DNA of 64,000 nt from Microbotryum silenes-acaulis (taxonomy: Eukaryota > Basidiomycota > Microbotryomycetes > Microbotryales > Microbotryaceae). The notes below the pieces were generated by a model. That model was not told where the DNA came from. It worked only from the letters and a program-made list of their open reading frames with translations, and searched no databases. Both the position numbers and the translations under genes were made by a program. Positions 1 through 11,348 of this stretch are shown piece by piece; position 1 is the stretch's first letter; each line of letters begins with the position of its first letter. The DNA lies in NCBI GenBank assembly GCA_003665825.1, contig QPFY01000002.1, positions 2,046,001 through 2,110,000 on the forward strand, read 5' to 3'.

Positions 1-567
1 GCACCTCTTGCGCTTCCACCGAGTTCATCGACGTTGCTCTCCAACGCGGTGCCGAGATACGATGCCCCGTCGCCGGACAAGACGAGACAAGGGCAACGTC
101 GATCTTCGAGACCGATTTCGTCCGGTAGGACACCGGCGAAGAAGACTGGGGGCACTGGTCTGTTTGGTCGGTTCAGGAGGACGCAACCGCGACCTTCGAC
201 GTCGGATTACTCGGATGATTCGGACGATTTCACCGATGACGAAGAGGGTGAGGACGAGGTCAACAGGGGCAAGCGCCCGGCGGGAGGATTGAAGGGGTTG
301 TTTGCGACTCGATTTGCCAAGAAGGCAGATCAAGGGAAGAAGCAGCAAGGGGCTGAAAGGCACCAGGAGGAAGAGGTGGAGCAACTCGCGCCGGCGGTCG
401 CGCCGGAACAAGCTGGGTTCAGCGTCGTACGCAAACCTCGACCAAGGCCTCCCGTAACGGCCGCGCCTACACCTACGACCAAATCGGAATCTACTGAAGC
501 TAGCGAGAGGACGACGAGCTCTGACTCGGCTCGCAAGGACGTCGACGAGAACAACAGACCAACATAA
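1..567 (+). CDS. C-terminal part of an unknown low-complexity protein (partial)
   Basis: The frame is open from base 1 to a TAA at 565-567, so this is the 3' end of a gene that starts left of the window. The visible part of about 188 residues has no recognisable domain. It is Ser/Pro/Arg-rich at first, then has an acidic stretch (DYSDDSDDFTDDEEGEDE), then a basic Gly/Lys segment with a repeated short pattern (GLFGRFRR, later GLFATRFAKK), then a Glu/Pro/Thr-rich tail. Such composition is typical of a disordered nuclear or signalling protein tail, but that is inference. Its stop lies 191 bp from the stop of the convergent reductase gene. The function is unknown. Confidence 0.6.
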   Translation, partial: APLALPPSSSTLLSNAVPRYDAPSPDKTRQGQRRSSRPISSGRTPAKKTGGTGLFGRFRRTQPRPSTSDYSDDSDDFTDDEEGEDEVNRGKRPAGGLKGLFATRFAKKADQGKKQQGAERHQEEEVEQLAPAVAPEQAGFSVVRKPRPRPPVTAAPTPTTKSESTEASERTTSSDSARKDVDENNRPT

Positions 568-758
568 TTTTACCCAGATGATGCGTTTCACGAGGAATAC
601 ATGGACGACATATTATGAACTCTCTTTCTCTCTCTCTTCTATGCCATTTCTCCTTATTGAGCAGTGGGATACACGCTTAGTGCAGTTTCTAGCCTCTTTC
701 TTCTCTTTTTGTCAGTTTGCAACATAATGAACTCCGCATACAAGCTACACGGTCTTCT

Positions 759-2222
759 TTACTCCAAGGAGATGACGACTTTGCCCTGGGCCTTGCCGGT
801 CAACAAGTCGAGGAAAGCCTCTCCATCGTCGATACCCTTGACGACGTGCTCGCGAACTCTGTTATAGGAAGGAAAGTGTCGTCCAAGTATCGGTAAGTTG
901 CAATATCCCCTCAGGTGAATAGTAATGTCCAACTCACTTGATGGTGCCATCGGCAATCAACTTGGGTATCTCCTTGAAGAACTCAGTCATGTCCTTGCCC
1001 GAAATGATAAATCCCTCCCAACGAAGCTGCTTGACGACAATTTGCATGTAGTTCTTCAAAGGGTGTATACCACTCGAGTAAGCCGAGATGCCTCCGCACG
1101 CGATGATGCGACCAAAGGTGTTGCAGGTCGCCAGCGCGAGGTCGAGTTGCTCGCCTCCGACGTTGTCGTAGAAGATGTCGCATGGGTGCTCGCGCATCAC
1201 CTTCTCGACGGCATCGGCACCATCCTTGTAGTTGACAACCACGTCGGCACCGAGGCTCTTGCAGAATTCGAGCTGTAGAAGTGAAAATAAGAGATCATGA
1301 TCAGCGACTACGATTCCGCGCCAGGAGAGAAGAGTGTTGTGGAATGAAGTCTTACCTTGGCAGCGTCACCGCATGATGCAACGACCTGTGAGTGAGTAAG
1401 GAACGAAGGCAGGTGTCAGCTGGTGCAAGATCTCGGGGTCAGCATCCGGAAGCAGTCTGCCTCACCTTGAGGCCCTCTCGCTTGGCGAGCTGGAGCACGA
1501 TTTGCCCAACAGCTCCGGCGGCCGCGGTGATGTAGATCGTCTCGCCCTTCTTGGGCTTACCGATGTTGTAGAACGACCAGTAAGCCGTTTGACCTAGGTG
1601 AAATCACAAGAATTAGATCGAGATTCAAGAACCTCGCCTGAGCCGAAAGAAAAGAATTGTCTCCGACTTACCGGACATGCCGGCACCACCGACGAGCTGA
1701 GTCCAGGGAAGACCCTCCTTGTTCTCAATGACCTTGCAGTAGCCGAGCATCTGCTTGGGGACGACAGCGTAGGTCGAGAACTCGATCATGCCGTAGACGG
1801 CATCGCCGACCTTGAAGTTGTCGCTCTCCGAGCGGAGTACTTCTCCGACGGCGTAACCGCTGAGGGGAGCATTGGGCGTGAAGGGGGGGATGTAAGACGA
1901 GGTATCGGCTGCCCTCATACGTCCCTTCATATAAGGGTCTATTATGCGGTTGAAATTTCGACACGAGCGATCTTTCGTCAGCTTGAGCTGCTCAACCTCG
2001 AGGGCGCGCTCGCGCATCAGCCCAGCCAAAAACCTGGGCTGTGGTGATGCACGACTCGGACTGACCCAGAGAAAGAGCTTTTTGCTTCAACAGGAGACCA
2101 CCGTTGAGAGGGACAGTGTCGAGGTCGATCTCGGAAACGACTTTCTTGGTCGTCTCGCCGGGAACGGGGTACCCTTGCGGGATTTTGAGGTACTGCAACG
2201 TTGTGTTTTGTGTGGGGGCCAT
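759..2222 (-). CDS. NADP-dependent MDR-family oxidoreductase (quinone/enone reductase-like)
   Basis: Six exons can be joined with good splice signals: 2066-2222, 1672-1938, 1466-1593, 1356-1385 (only 30 nt), 938-1272 and 759-858. They give about 338 residues, the usual length of the family. The N-terminal part carries the DPYMKGRM block typical of leukotriene-B4 12-hydroxydehydrogenase / prostaglandin-reductase-like enzymes. The centre carries the Rossmann dinucleotide motif AAAGAVGQIV followed by LAKREGLKVVASCGDAAK. The C-terminal part has FYDNVGGEQLD and RIIACGGISAY, also typical. No zinc-ligand pattern is seen, which fits the zinc-independent branch. The likely reaction is NAD(P)H-dependent reduction of an alpha,beta-unsaturated carbonyl or quinone in the cytosol; the substrate cannot be told. 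It lies downstream of adenine deaminase on the same strand. Confidence 0.85.
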
Positions 2223-2689
2223 AATTGCGGAGAGACTAGAGCGATCGGAGAAGTCTGTAAGAAAGAGGGTCGAGTTGACGTGACGTGGGTGGGACGAAAG
2301 ATCTCTTTAGTTTATTGGGAGGAAGCAGAGAAGGACACGTCGGACTACTTTCGGGTTGAGACAAATGGATGATAAAATTGGACGACCCCTCGCGGCGCTG
2401 ACCGCTCATCCCGGCCGAGCCCTTCCTCGCTTGGCCGTCGGAGATAGCCCGAAGAGCTTGGTCATCCCCCACCGGCCACCGGGTACAGGCCCAATTCCGG
2501 CCCGAGCGCTTCGTCGGGGGCCGAGATTTCGAAGTGGAATAATCGAGAAGGTAATCCTCTGAAACGGGTGCGTAGATCAGACAGGAGCCAGAAACGAATT
2601 ACGCCCAATTGGTTTATGCAAGATGCTACATCTCAAAGTGTACTGCTCCGCACTCTAAGCCCCCAATCAGAATGTGCGCGCAGCGCAAC
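2223..2689. other. Intergenic region between two minus-strand genes
   Basis: This 467-bp spacer lies between the adenine deaminase stop and the reductase start. It should hold the 3' end of the former and the promoter of the latter. No RNA gene, repeat or conserved coding frame was recognised. Confidence 0.5.
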
Positions 2690-4262
2690 TCAGAGATCCT
2701 TACCCTCCCATTGCTGCATCACCTTATCCAGCTGCGTGATGATTTCTTGCTTCCTCTCTTGTCCACACCAGCTGTTTTCGGCACCGTCGACGATGATTTG
2801 CCGCCATGTCTGCTTCTGAAAATTGAATGCGTCCTGGACGGCGACATAGTTGTCCAACAAGTAGCCTGTGTTCGAAGGGCGAGAAGTGAGCGAACGGGTA
2901 AAGGCCGGCAAATCCGTCCGACGTACCTCCGAAGTATGCGGGATCGTCTGAGTTGATGGAGAACTTTACACCGGCTTCCATCAGCTTCGGGATGGGCGAT
3001 TCCGACACCGCGCTCATCACTCTCAGTCGACTGCGAGTTCAAGAAATCGGAACAAATGTCAGTCTTTGGGAAAAAATGACAAACCTCCGAAAATTGGACT
3101 CACACGTTGGAAAGCGGGCAAAGCTGGTCGAAGGCAGCGGAAGAAGGGTTTGCAGATCAGACCGGGTGTGCTCGAGATGTTGGTTTTGGGAGACTGCTCA
3201 CCGTCAAGAAGGCATTCTCTTTTGCCAACATTTTTAAGACTTCCGGGTCGTCGCTAGATCGCACACCATGATCGATGCGCTTGATACCGAGCTGCTCGAC
3301 CGTGGTCCTGACATACTGTGCTGGTCCTTCCTCACCCGAGTGCATGGTCAAATTCTTCACACCAAGGTCGCGGGCGCGTTGGTACACCAAAGCATACTTT
3401 TCAGCTGTTGCAGTGATGAAACGAGGTTTGGTCAGTCTCAAAGAGCTTTGTAGGGCTTGCCTCGATGAGTGATCGCGTCAACTCACGCGGGTTTCCCTTC
3501 TCGGTCGAATCACATCCCAGCCCGTGGACCTGTCCCTTTTCGACGTATTGAATCACATCCTCGACCATTTCCAAAGCCGACTCGACGGAGAGATGTCGCA
3601 CAAAGCAGGCGATCAGCTTAGATGTGATGCCGTACTTGTCCTGAGCCTGAATCGAAGCGAAAACGTTGCCCGCTCAGTTCCGGTCAGCATTTACCATAAG
3701 ACGCTGAGGTATAGTTCAGGAAATGAGCTCACCTTGATCAAACCCTTGTTGAGACCATTCACGACCGTCGAAGAAGCAATACCTCGGCCGGTGTGGGCTT
3801 GAGGATCGTAGAAGATTTCGCAGTGGACTGTGCCGTCGGCGTACGATCGCTCGATGTAAGCATCCACAAGTTCTTCAAAGTCCTGCTCAGTAATGAGCGA
3901 GGCGATGGCTTCGTTGTAAAAGTAAAGGAAGTCGTCGAGCGAGGTGAAGTTCTTGTAGCGTTCATCGCAGGCCTCGACCGAGGGGAAGTTCGTAGGGTCG
4001 AGGGTGATCTTGTTCCTTGCAGCGAGCTTGAATAAGAGTGTTGGCTCGAGGGAGCCCTCGACATGCATGTGATGCTCGCACTGTGGTCCAGGATTGTGCG
4101 ATATGTGGGATTGTCAGTGGTGATGGCCAGAATGAGGGTATGCTCTCGCGATTCGGCGATTCGGCGATTCGGCGGCGAGAACGTAATCGACCAGAAGGCA
4201 CGGGACGGTGGACTGACCTTGGGGAGCGCCTTCAAGAAAGCTTTGGCGTTGTCGGAGCACAT
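2690..4262 (-). CDS. AAH1: Adenine deaminase (fungal Aah1 type)
   Basis: Seven exons (4218-4262, 3733-4080, 3487-3646, 3202-3404, 3104-3123, 2927-3030, 2690-2865) sum to 351 residues, close to the usual length of fungal adenine deaminases. Family landmarks appear in order: the metal-binding HMHVEGSLEP after exon 1, LLFKLAARN, EIFYDPQAHTGRG, the catalytic HSGEEGPAQ, RIDHGV, LCPLSNV and NSDDPAYFGG. The FYDPQAHT and LLFxLAARN blocks point to adenine deaminase rather than adenosine deaminase. The enzyme converts adenine to hypoxanthine plus ammonia in purine salvage, in cytosol or nucleus. The LCPLSNV motif is encoded by a 20-nt exon whose two splice sites and phase fit. The start Met at 4260-4262 is the only one that joins in frame to the HMH exon. 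Confidence 0.93.
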
Positions 4263-5007
4263 GATATCGTCTATTTCCAGCTGATGTTGAAGAGGGGCAG
4301 ATAATCTATGCGTCGGAGTTGGTCAAGCGGCGGAGGAGGAAAGCCCAGGGTTCGTTCGCACGATAGCGCGCTCGGTGCGAAGTCGGCCTCCGAACGGGCG
4401 AGTCCCGGCCGAGTGCCGCCAAGCTGCATTCATGGGGCTATTTTGGGATCGCTGCTCCTACGACTTCGACATCCGCGGACGCTAGTTCGTTGGAAGGGGG
4501 AGCAGACCTCGATCTGAAGTTGCTCCAGTGTCTGCCACGCCTCCTATCTTGCCATTTCGGTCACGAGTTTGGCGACCGCAAGCAGAGGCAGTATTTACAC
4601 GAGCCGACTTCTCCTTCTCCGACCGCTCCATCTTATTTTTTGGACTTGGAAGTATACTTAGGCTGCACGAGCGCAAGGATGATAAGGTTGTGGGACCGTT
4701 CCGCCTGCGGATCACTGCACCGAGGACTCGGACAAAAGTCTCTTCTCGTAGCAGTTTGTGACGGAGCGAGTGAAGACAATACGTTCGCTTTCTGATAAGA
4801 AATTATAACTTGGCCAAGAAAAGAAAACAGGTTTTCCTGGAAATTTATGGATGCTGCCGTGCAAGACCTGGCTCCTCGATCGGAAGCCGCCGTGCACGGC
4901 CCCTTTCACCCAAAGCTTAAGCTTCTAGACTCGCGCGAGGGAACCTGCAAGCGGGATGGTCACTTGCTCGCTCACCTGCATTCCCCCCTTTCGCTGCATC
5001 TCAGACC
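4263..5007. other. Divergent promoter region, AAH1 / unknown gene
   Basis: This 745-bp region separates the start of the minus-strand adenine deaminase from the start of the plus-strand unknown gene, so it should contain both promoters. No repeat or RNA gene was recognised, and the short ORFs here lack recognisable protein character. Confidence 0.5.
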
Positions 5008-6467
5008 ATGAGTGCAGAAAGGGACGAGTACGACGCGACTTTCAACTGCTGTGAGAATGTCTCCTTCATCGAAGATGCGGAGCATGCTCCACCTCTGCCC
5101 TCGTCATTTCGCTTTGCCCCCACACCTCAGCAAGATTCCAACCCCACATCCATCACGACGTTCTCGTCGCCTGCTCCAAGCCAAGGAGACGAGTTTGATG
5201 ATCTCATTCACCTGTGGTCCGACTTCAACATCGCTCAGTCGCCTCTCGAGCATGGACTTGGAACTGCCCCGCTTCGAATTGACAGTACTCGCAGGTCGAG
5301 CCACGCTCGAACAGTGAGCGCATCGAGGCTCCCCAGGTGCGTTTCGGTGCCGATCTTTTCCAGGCCAGGTGAGCTTCTCGCGTATTTTGATATTTCTCCT
5401 GTATCGCTTCTGATCAACGAAGTATCTTACTTCGATGACTGGCAGCTTCCTTTCATGCGCAACCTGCTCGACGCCCATTGTCGCTCGCTTTTCCCTCCCA
5501 TGCCCGCATGCCTCAGAGTGGTGGCACGATCAAGACGGAGACAGTCACGCTCAAAGTCCGAGTCACCAATTTCTTACGAGTAGCTCGAGATCGCACGATC
5601 GGTGGCATATCGAAACGCAAGCCAAAACGATCGCTGATCGCCACGTCGAGGCGAAAGAAGGAGACGTTTGACATGGTGGAAGCGCGCCAAGCCAGGTTGT
5701 CAAAGCCTGAATGTAAGTGATCCACAGGCCGCTGGTAGGTCATTGAGGAAATGAGACTGATTCAAATTCGAACCTGGTCAGTCATGCATCGAGTTAGGAC
5801 CCCTCGATCGATTCGACGTCAGCCTGCCCCCAGTCTTGACGAACCCATGTGGGACTCGCTGAAATCGGTCGACTCGAGAATCCGTCCTCGCTGTTCCACT
5901 TCGATGGGCGAGCCGAAGCTTGCGGTACCAAATCTGTCTCGACACCGCTCATTGCCCACCCTGTTCGAAAATTTCACGAGTCGAAGCCAAGAGAAATCCG
6001 AAACCTCCAGCTTCGTTACCCTTCGTCGTCATCAATCCTCCTTCTTCGGCCCATCGACCGCTCCTGAGTCGGCGAAAGCATTCACCTCCGGTCGAGCTCC
6101 TCTTAGGGAACGCAACATGGAAGATTTTACGCCCAGCCGCTCTTATTTACCTTCGCGCAAGATGTCACCTTTGCCCCTGAGTGAAGTGGTGGAAGAAGTG
6201 CCCAAGTTCGACTCTTCGATCGGAGACCCCCCTCTGGGAATTGATTGGTACGACGAAGATGGCTCGGGCGACGAAGGTACGGCTGGGGAAGAAGCAGTAG
6301 GGGAAGAATTCCTCTCCGATTCGTGGGAGGAGCGCCTGCTTGAACACTACCAGCGGGATAGTGTGCCTAGGCCTGAAAAGAAGAAGCGGGCTTGGGCTCG
6401 AGCGGTTGATTTAGGCTCCGACGACGAGGACAGTACTACAGGCAACTCGATGGGCTCCTTGGAGTGA
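5008..6467 (+). CDS. Unknown fungal protein, Ser/Arg-rich with acidic C-terminus
   Basis: Three exons can be joined in phase: 5008-5368, 5446-5712 and 5782-6467, giving about 437 residues. Splicing removes introns of 77 and 69 nt with clean GTGAGC/CAG and GTAAGT/CAG borders. No family was recognised. Exon 2 encodes a basic, possibly folded block (TVTLKVRVTNFLRVARDRTI followed by Lys/Arg-rich sequence). The third exon is disordered, Ser/Arg/Pro-rich, then strongly acidic, ending in the pattern WEERLLEHYQRD, KKKRAWARAVDLGSDDEDS. The composition suggests a nuclear or regulatory protein, but no function is assigned. It is convergent with the TMEM135-like gene, with only 59 bp between the two stop codons. 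Confidence 0.6.
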
Positions 6468-6526
6468 AGTCTCATGTAACAGCCGTCGACGTAGATTGAG
6501 ATTACAAAGTGTTCATATGTTCGATT

Positions 6527-8682
6527 TCAGGTGATCAATGTATATATTTCATCAGTTCGCTTGGACGAGATCTTCTTGACTTGCTTGACTGCCTTGCCAT
6601 CCCAATCGCCAACCGCGAGTCCGAGAATGCCTCGAACGACACCCGAGACGAGATCGGGACGATGAACGGTGGCCGACACGACCGTGCCCGTCGACAAAGC
6701 GAAGAGCGCCCTCTCTCCCCATTTGGCGAGCCAGGCACCCATCGGCCCATTCTGTACGACTTGGGGTACGATCGAATCGAGAACGGTGTACAAGGCGCGA
6801 GGGGCGCAGTAAAGAGCCATTTCACGCCGGCGTCGCTTGTTCTCAATCAGGACCGAGAAGCCACAGAGGAAGCAGCCCAAGCCGGTGCACCAGCCGCCGT
6901 CCATGGCCTGCTGGGAAATGAAGGGGAAGATCATCGGTAGACGAGTTCGCATGAGGCAGACGCTGGCGTATATACTGGCGACGAAGGTGGCCAAGAACGC
7001 GGAACTACGACTTGCGGCGAGGAGGATGTGGATGATGGAGGCGAGCGGTTGGCGGGCCAAGGAGCCAAAGCCAAAGAGAAGGGATGGGACAAGATGCACA
7101 GGAAGGTAGATCTTGAAACAGTCGGAGAAGGCTAAGAGCCAGCGCTTGATCGCGTTGGCTTCGCACGTGCCTTTGCCGACCCTTCCGTGAATGACGCTGC
7201 AGTCGAGTCGCGTGATGTTGTCCGGGATGACTCGTCTGCAAGAGAAAGCAACGGGGTCAGCTATGATTTGGGAGAGGAGCTTGTTGCGTGGAGGTGCTGC
7301 AGGACTAACTCAGCCGAGATACCACTGTAGGTAGCAATACCTTCGCACGTCTTGAGGACTTCTGGGCTCGACGATTTGCCGTACACGTACTCCCCTTTTC
7401 GAGCGTATTGCAAGAGGCGCTGCGAGCCAAAGTCGGACTGCTCAGCGGAGAGCTTTAATGTTCAGGTCAGCTGATGCGTGGCAAGCTCACCAACAGTCGG
7501 ACATCGAGTCGAGCCAAACGCAAGATCCAGAGATTGTAAGCCTTGGGCAATCGGTGGGGCAAGTAGAAGAAGCACCTGTGGGATCCCAAGAGAGACAAGA
7601 GTCAACGTGGGGACGGGCAGACATTGATGGACTCCGAGTCGCAGACAAACCCACCACATGATGCGCCAGCACGACGCCCAGAACAGCAAAGTATCGGCAT
7701 GCGTCGCCACGAATCGAGAGGCAAGTCCGAAGCGATCCGGTCGCGTGGTCAACCCCGTCTTCTCGTACGCGGACCGAACAAGAGTATCGGCGGCTCGAAC
7801 GAATAAGAACAGTGTCAAATCGAGCGTCGGCGATTCCTTGTGGCGAGAAGGTACAATAGGTGGGAGCGGAGTCGAGAGGTTCGTCCTGAGTGGTGGGAGA
7901 GGATCGTTCAGGGCGGTGTAAGGTGAGAAGCCGAGGTTCGGAATCCGTGCCCCCTGTTCTTTGACGCTGGTGTTCGGAGCGGCTTCAGAGGCCCGAGTGG
8001 CAGTCGCCACGGGACCCGACGCCGAGGTCGACGCGGAGGTTTTAGTTGGACGCGATTGAAGCAACGAGATGGACACAAACGAAGCGATCGTGCCGGAGAT
8101 GAGCGTTGATAAGATCTTGATCCTACGTGCATGCATTGGGTCCTGCAAGACTTGCTCCGTCGTAATCGGCCTCGACTGAGACACGCCGCTCTGCCCTCCT
8201 GCATGCTCGGACCGATCGCGATCGTCTCCACCTGGCAAGAAGTTGCTCGTCCTACGCGGCCGGATCGTGCTCAGCGCCGAGACGTAGGCTGACGCGACGA
8301 ATCTTTCGATCTTGTCCTCGCCCCATTTGGCACCTCCGATTGAGACGCCGAACGCGAGCGCAAGGCCATTGTAGTGCGTCGCACGCACGATCGCGTCCCA
8401 CACTTGTCGAGCGACGCGTGAAACGGAGCGCGGTTTCTTGCCCGTGACCAGCGGCACGAGGATGCGCAATAACGACGGCAGAATGGAAGCCGTGAAGCCG
8501 ATTGCATACGCACGAGCGAAGGAAAGAGCCGAGGGATCGAGATGTTGCGACACCGACTTGGATCGCGATCTCCGGCTAGAGCTCGCTGGCGCCGGCGCCG
8601 TCGTGGCGGATGGTGGTGCCGCACCGCCGGACCCCGAGCTCGAGCCCGCTTCTGCTGATGCAGTATTCAAGGACAGCGACAT
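6527..8682 (-). CDS. TMEM135-like multi-pass membrane protein
   Basis: Four exons (7655-8682, 7491-7575, 7310-7452, 6527-7235) join in phase into about 654 residues. Evidence for the TMEM135 family, whose animal members act at peroxisomes and mitochondria, is the C-terminal segment WLLAFSDCFKIYLPVHLVPSL, the GGWCTGLGCFLCGFSVLIE helix followed by a basic RRRREMALYCAPRALYT stretch, and the central YLPHRLPKAYNLWI. Several hydrophobic helices are visible: around residues 50-75 (SFARAYAIGFTASILPSLLR), a glycine-rich ALAFGVSIGGAKW segment similar to Tim17-type helices, and the C-terminal half. The chosen start is MSLSLN at 8680-8682; an in-frame Met at 8877 would add 65 residues without domain character. 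The role in this fungus (organelle lipid or membrane dynamics) is inferred from the family only. Confidence 0.78.
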
Positions 8683-9104
8683 CCCTCGAGCTCCTTCACG
8701 TGTCCTAACAACGCGGTTGTGGCTCGAGACCTTGGGGCAGGGTGGGGACTCGAAGAGCAAGATGGCCTTTGAGCTGGAGTGGAGGAAGAAAAGATCCTGA
8801 AGTGGAAACCTAGAAAAGCTCGTGAAACACGCCGCCGCTCCCGGTCGATCCTCGGACCGTGCCAAGGGCGATGTCAAAAATAGCAGGACACGATCCCTCG
8901 TTGGATTAAAATGTCGATACCAATGTAAAGGAAAATGGCTTCAGAAATATTAGAGGTGATCCTAGTGCGAACCAATTTTGCACTGACCTTGCACCGGAGC
9001 GCTCGCTGAATTTCAGTCGCAGCAGACACAATTTCAATCTCGCATGTCTAGCCAGAACGCGATCTCGAACATAGGCAACGTATTAACTGCAACCGTGCAC
9101 GAAA
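8683..9104. other. Spacer between TMEM135-like gene and PXR1
   Basis: This 422-bp minus-strand spacer would hold the PXR1 3' end and the TMEM135-like promoter. An open frame continues to 8877 on the minus strand, so the first part may be 5' UTR or an N-terminal extension. Nothing else was recognised. Confidence 0.45.
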
Positions 9105-11007
9105 CTACTCTCCCTTGCCTGCCTTCTCAGCCGCCTTCTTCGCCTCCTTCTCGGCCTTCTTTGCCGCTTTCTCGTCCCCTGTCTTTTTGCTCTTCTTCTT
9201 GGGGCGAATCTCCTCTGTCACGACAACGGTTCCTCCCTCAATACCCACGGCCTCAGCACTTGTGTCCATCACGTCCGGGTTGGGCTGGGGTGTGTTGAGG
9301 CCCTCGTCGTTCTCCTTCTCCTCCAATTCTCTCCGTCGCTTCTTGTCTTTCTTCTCCTTCTTCTCCTTCTTGATGCGCTCCTTCTCCGTCTGCTCGGTCG
9401 TCTCCTTCTGTTCCTCCGCTTTTTGAGCGGTCGTAGTAGTCGGCTCAAAGGTCGACATCAGACTGGTCGTGCTCGCCTTGGCGAAACTGGGGAACTTCAT
9501 CGTCGATGTTACAGGGGCCGGTGCAGTGGTTTCGAAAGTCGACGGCAAAGTCGATGTCGATGCAATCATAGTCGATCCAAGTCCACCCGTTGAACTAGGC
9601 ATGAACGATCTCGAAGGTGCTTTGGGCCATTCACCGGAATCCGTTGGGCCATTTACCTTCAACGGCTCGCTTCTCGACCCTGCGAGTTGACCCGCCGGCG
9701 TCGAGGAGGAAGGAAGCGTACCGATACCGGAGATACCGTTCGATGGGATCATGGAAGGTGTCGATGTGCCTGAGTCGGACGGAGAAGGTGTGGGCGCAAT
9801 TCCGAGAATTTCGGCCATGGCGGCGGCGTTCGAGGCGGATGCCATTCGTTTGGCGCGGAGATGCTTTGATCGAGCGCTACGGGTGAAGAGTGTAAGTCGG
9901 AAATGAGCTCGGCAATCAAGGTCAGCGCACAACGTCTGGATACAAAGTTACTCACGCCATGCGCGGATTGTTCAAGATGGTTGTACTTGTGGTGGTCGTG
10001 GTCATGGTGCTCGTGGCCGCTCCCGACGAAGAATCGACGACTGTAACGGACGATTCGACCTGCACGCTGGTCGGCTCCTCCGATGGCGCCTCTCCCGCTG
10101 CTTGACGCTTCTTCTCCTTCTTGGCCAACTTCTTTCGCTCCTTCAATACCTTCTTCTTCTCCTTTCTCTCCCTCTTCTCCCTCTTGCGCTTGGTCGTGTT
10201 GTCCTCATCCTCATCTCGGGCAGGCTCCTCCTCACTCGCCGAGGTCGAGGCCGATGCGGCGGCAGCTTCAGCCTTGGCCTTGTTCAACCTCTCGAGTAAC
10301 CTCCCAAATTCTCCTCCCGTCTTGGGCGCAGTAGCGTTGCTCGTTTCCCCTTCATTCTCCGTCGAAGTCGAAGCCGTAACGAAGCCCATACTGCCGAGAC
10401 CCCCACCCAGCGAACGAACGACCGTCGCCGCGCCTCGTCGTGCTCCGATACCCATCTGATCGTCCTTAGCGAGAGGAATGGCAGAGATCTTTTTCGAAAA
10501 GGTCAATCCTCCATTTGAGGCGCTGAGCTGCTGCGATTCGGCATTACCAAGTCCCGGTGAGGAGGGGGTCCATCCCATCGAGGCTAGGAGTCGGAATCCA
10601 GGGGCCGAGGTGTCTGTCCTTGGAAAAGACGAATTCAGTACTTGATCCCAAAAAGTATCCACTCTCTTTCACTGAACTTACCATTTGCCCATCGTGTATT
10701 GCGAGGATCTGGAGAAGCCGAGTGAGAGTCAGGAAGCGAGCAATTAAGCAACAGGTGGTCCAAAAAACATCAAATTAATTCGAATCTTACCATCAGGGAT
10801 CCTCTGCTTCGCTTTGGCTCCAGAAAGTCCCACTGCAGAAAGATGATGTTCTCAGCGGTCAGCGACTAGCCGAGTCTGTCTGAGCCCCAGCTCCGCACTT
10901 CGCAACGGAGTGGCCCGGTGATCGGATGCCAGCTCGCGTCGGCTGCGAAGCGGATGTTGCTTGCTGGCGAAGAAGTTGACTAGTGTATGGTGGGGGAGTA
11001 GCTTACT
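9105..11007 (-). CDS. PXR1: G-patch nucleolar protein, Pxr1/PinX1 type
   Basis: Five exons (11007 alone, 10791-10832, 10682-10708, 9956-10613, 9105-9876) join to 499 residues. The N-terminus reads MGLSGAKAKQRIPDDPRNTRW, then DTSAPGFRLLASMGWTPSSPG, the canonical Pxr1/PinX1 start with a G-patch. DDQMGIGARRG ends the G-patch region. KHLRAKRMASASNAAAMAEI matches the second conserved block. Long Lys/Glu-rich stretches (KRKREKRERKEKKK, KKEKKEKKDKKRRRE) fit a nucleolar protein. Family role: stimulation of the DEAH helicase Prp43 in rRNA/snoRNA processing, and telomerase inhibition. The ATG is produced by joining the A at 11007 to TG at 10831-10832; no other start gives the conserved MGL N-terminus. 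It shares a divergent promoter with the RGG-protein gene. Confidence 0.85.
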
Positions 11008-11348
11008 TTTGATCCAAGATGTCGTTCCAGAGAGATTGTCTAGAGACGAATTCGATCGCAAGTTGTGCCGAAGGATGCAGATTGTGGGTAGTGGAGGGCT
11101 GCTACTAGACGGCACCGGTGGTGCAGTGTGGCCGACGGTCACGCGCTCGCGTGAAGTGAGACGCTTGCTTGGAGTCAGAGCGTCAGAGAGCCCCCTAGGC
11201 GGGGCTGGCGCTGGCTGTGGGCCTGGCAGTCGTCGCTGGCTGGCTGGCGCGCCGGCGGGCGCAGAATGGCGCAGGCGTGCGTCGTGAGGAAAACGAGCCT
11301 AGGGCGCCCACACCGCTTCTGCTCCCGACGATACACTCGATCCAAAAG
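11008..11348. promoter_or_regulatory. Short bidirectional promoter, PXR1 / STM1-like gene
   Basis: Only 341 bp separate the first coding base of PXR1 (-) and the ATG of the STM1-like gene (+). Both promoters and both 5' leaders must therefore fit in this interval. Both products act on ribosomes (biogenesis and storage/translation), so shared control is plausible, but no specific operator was identified. Confidence 0.5.
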
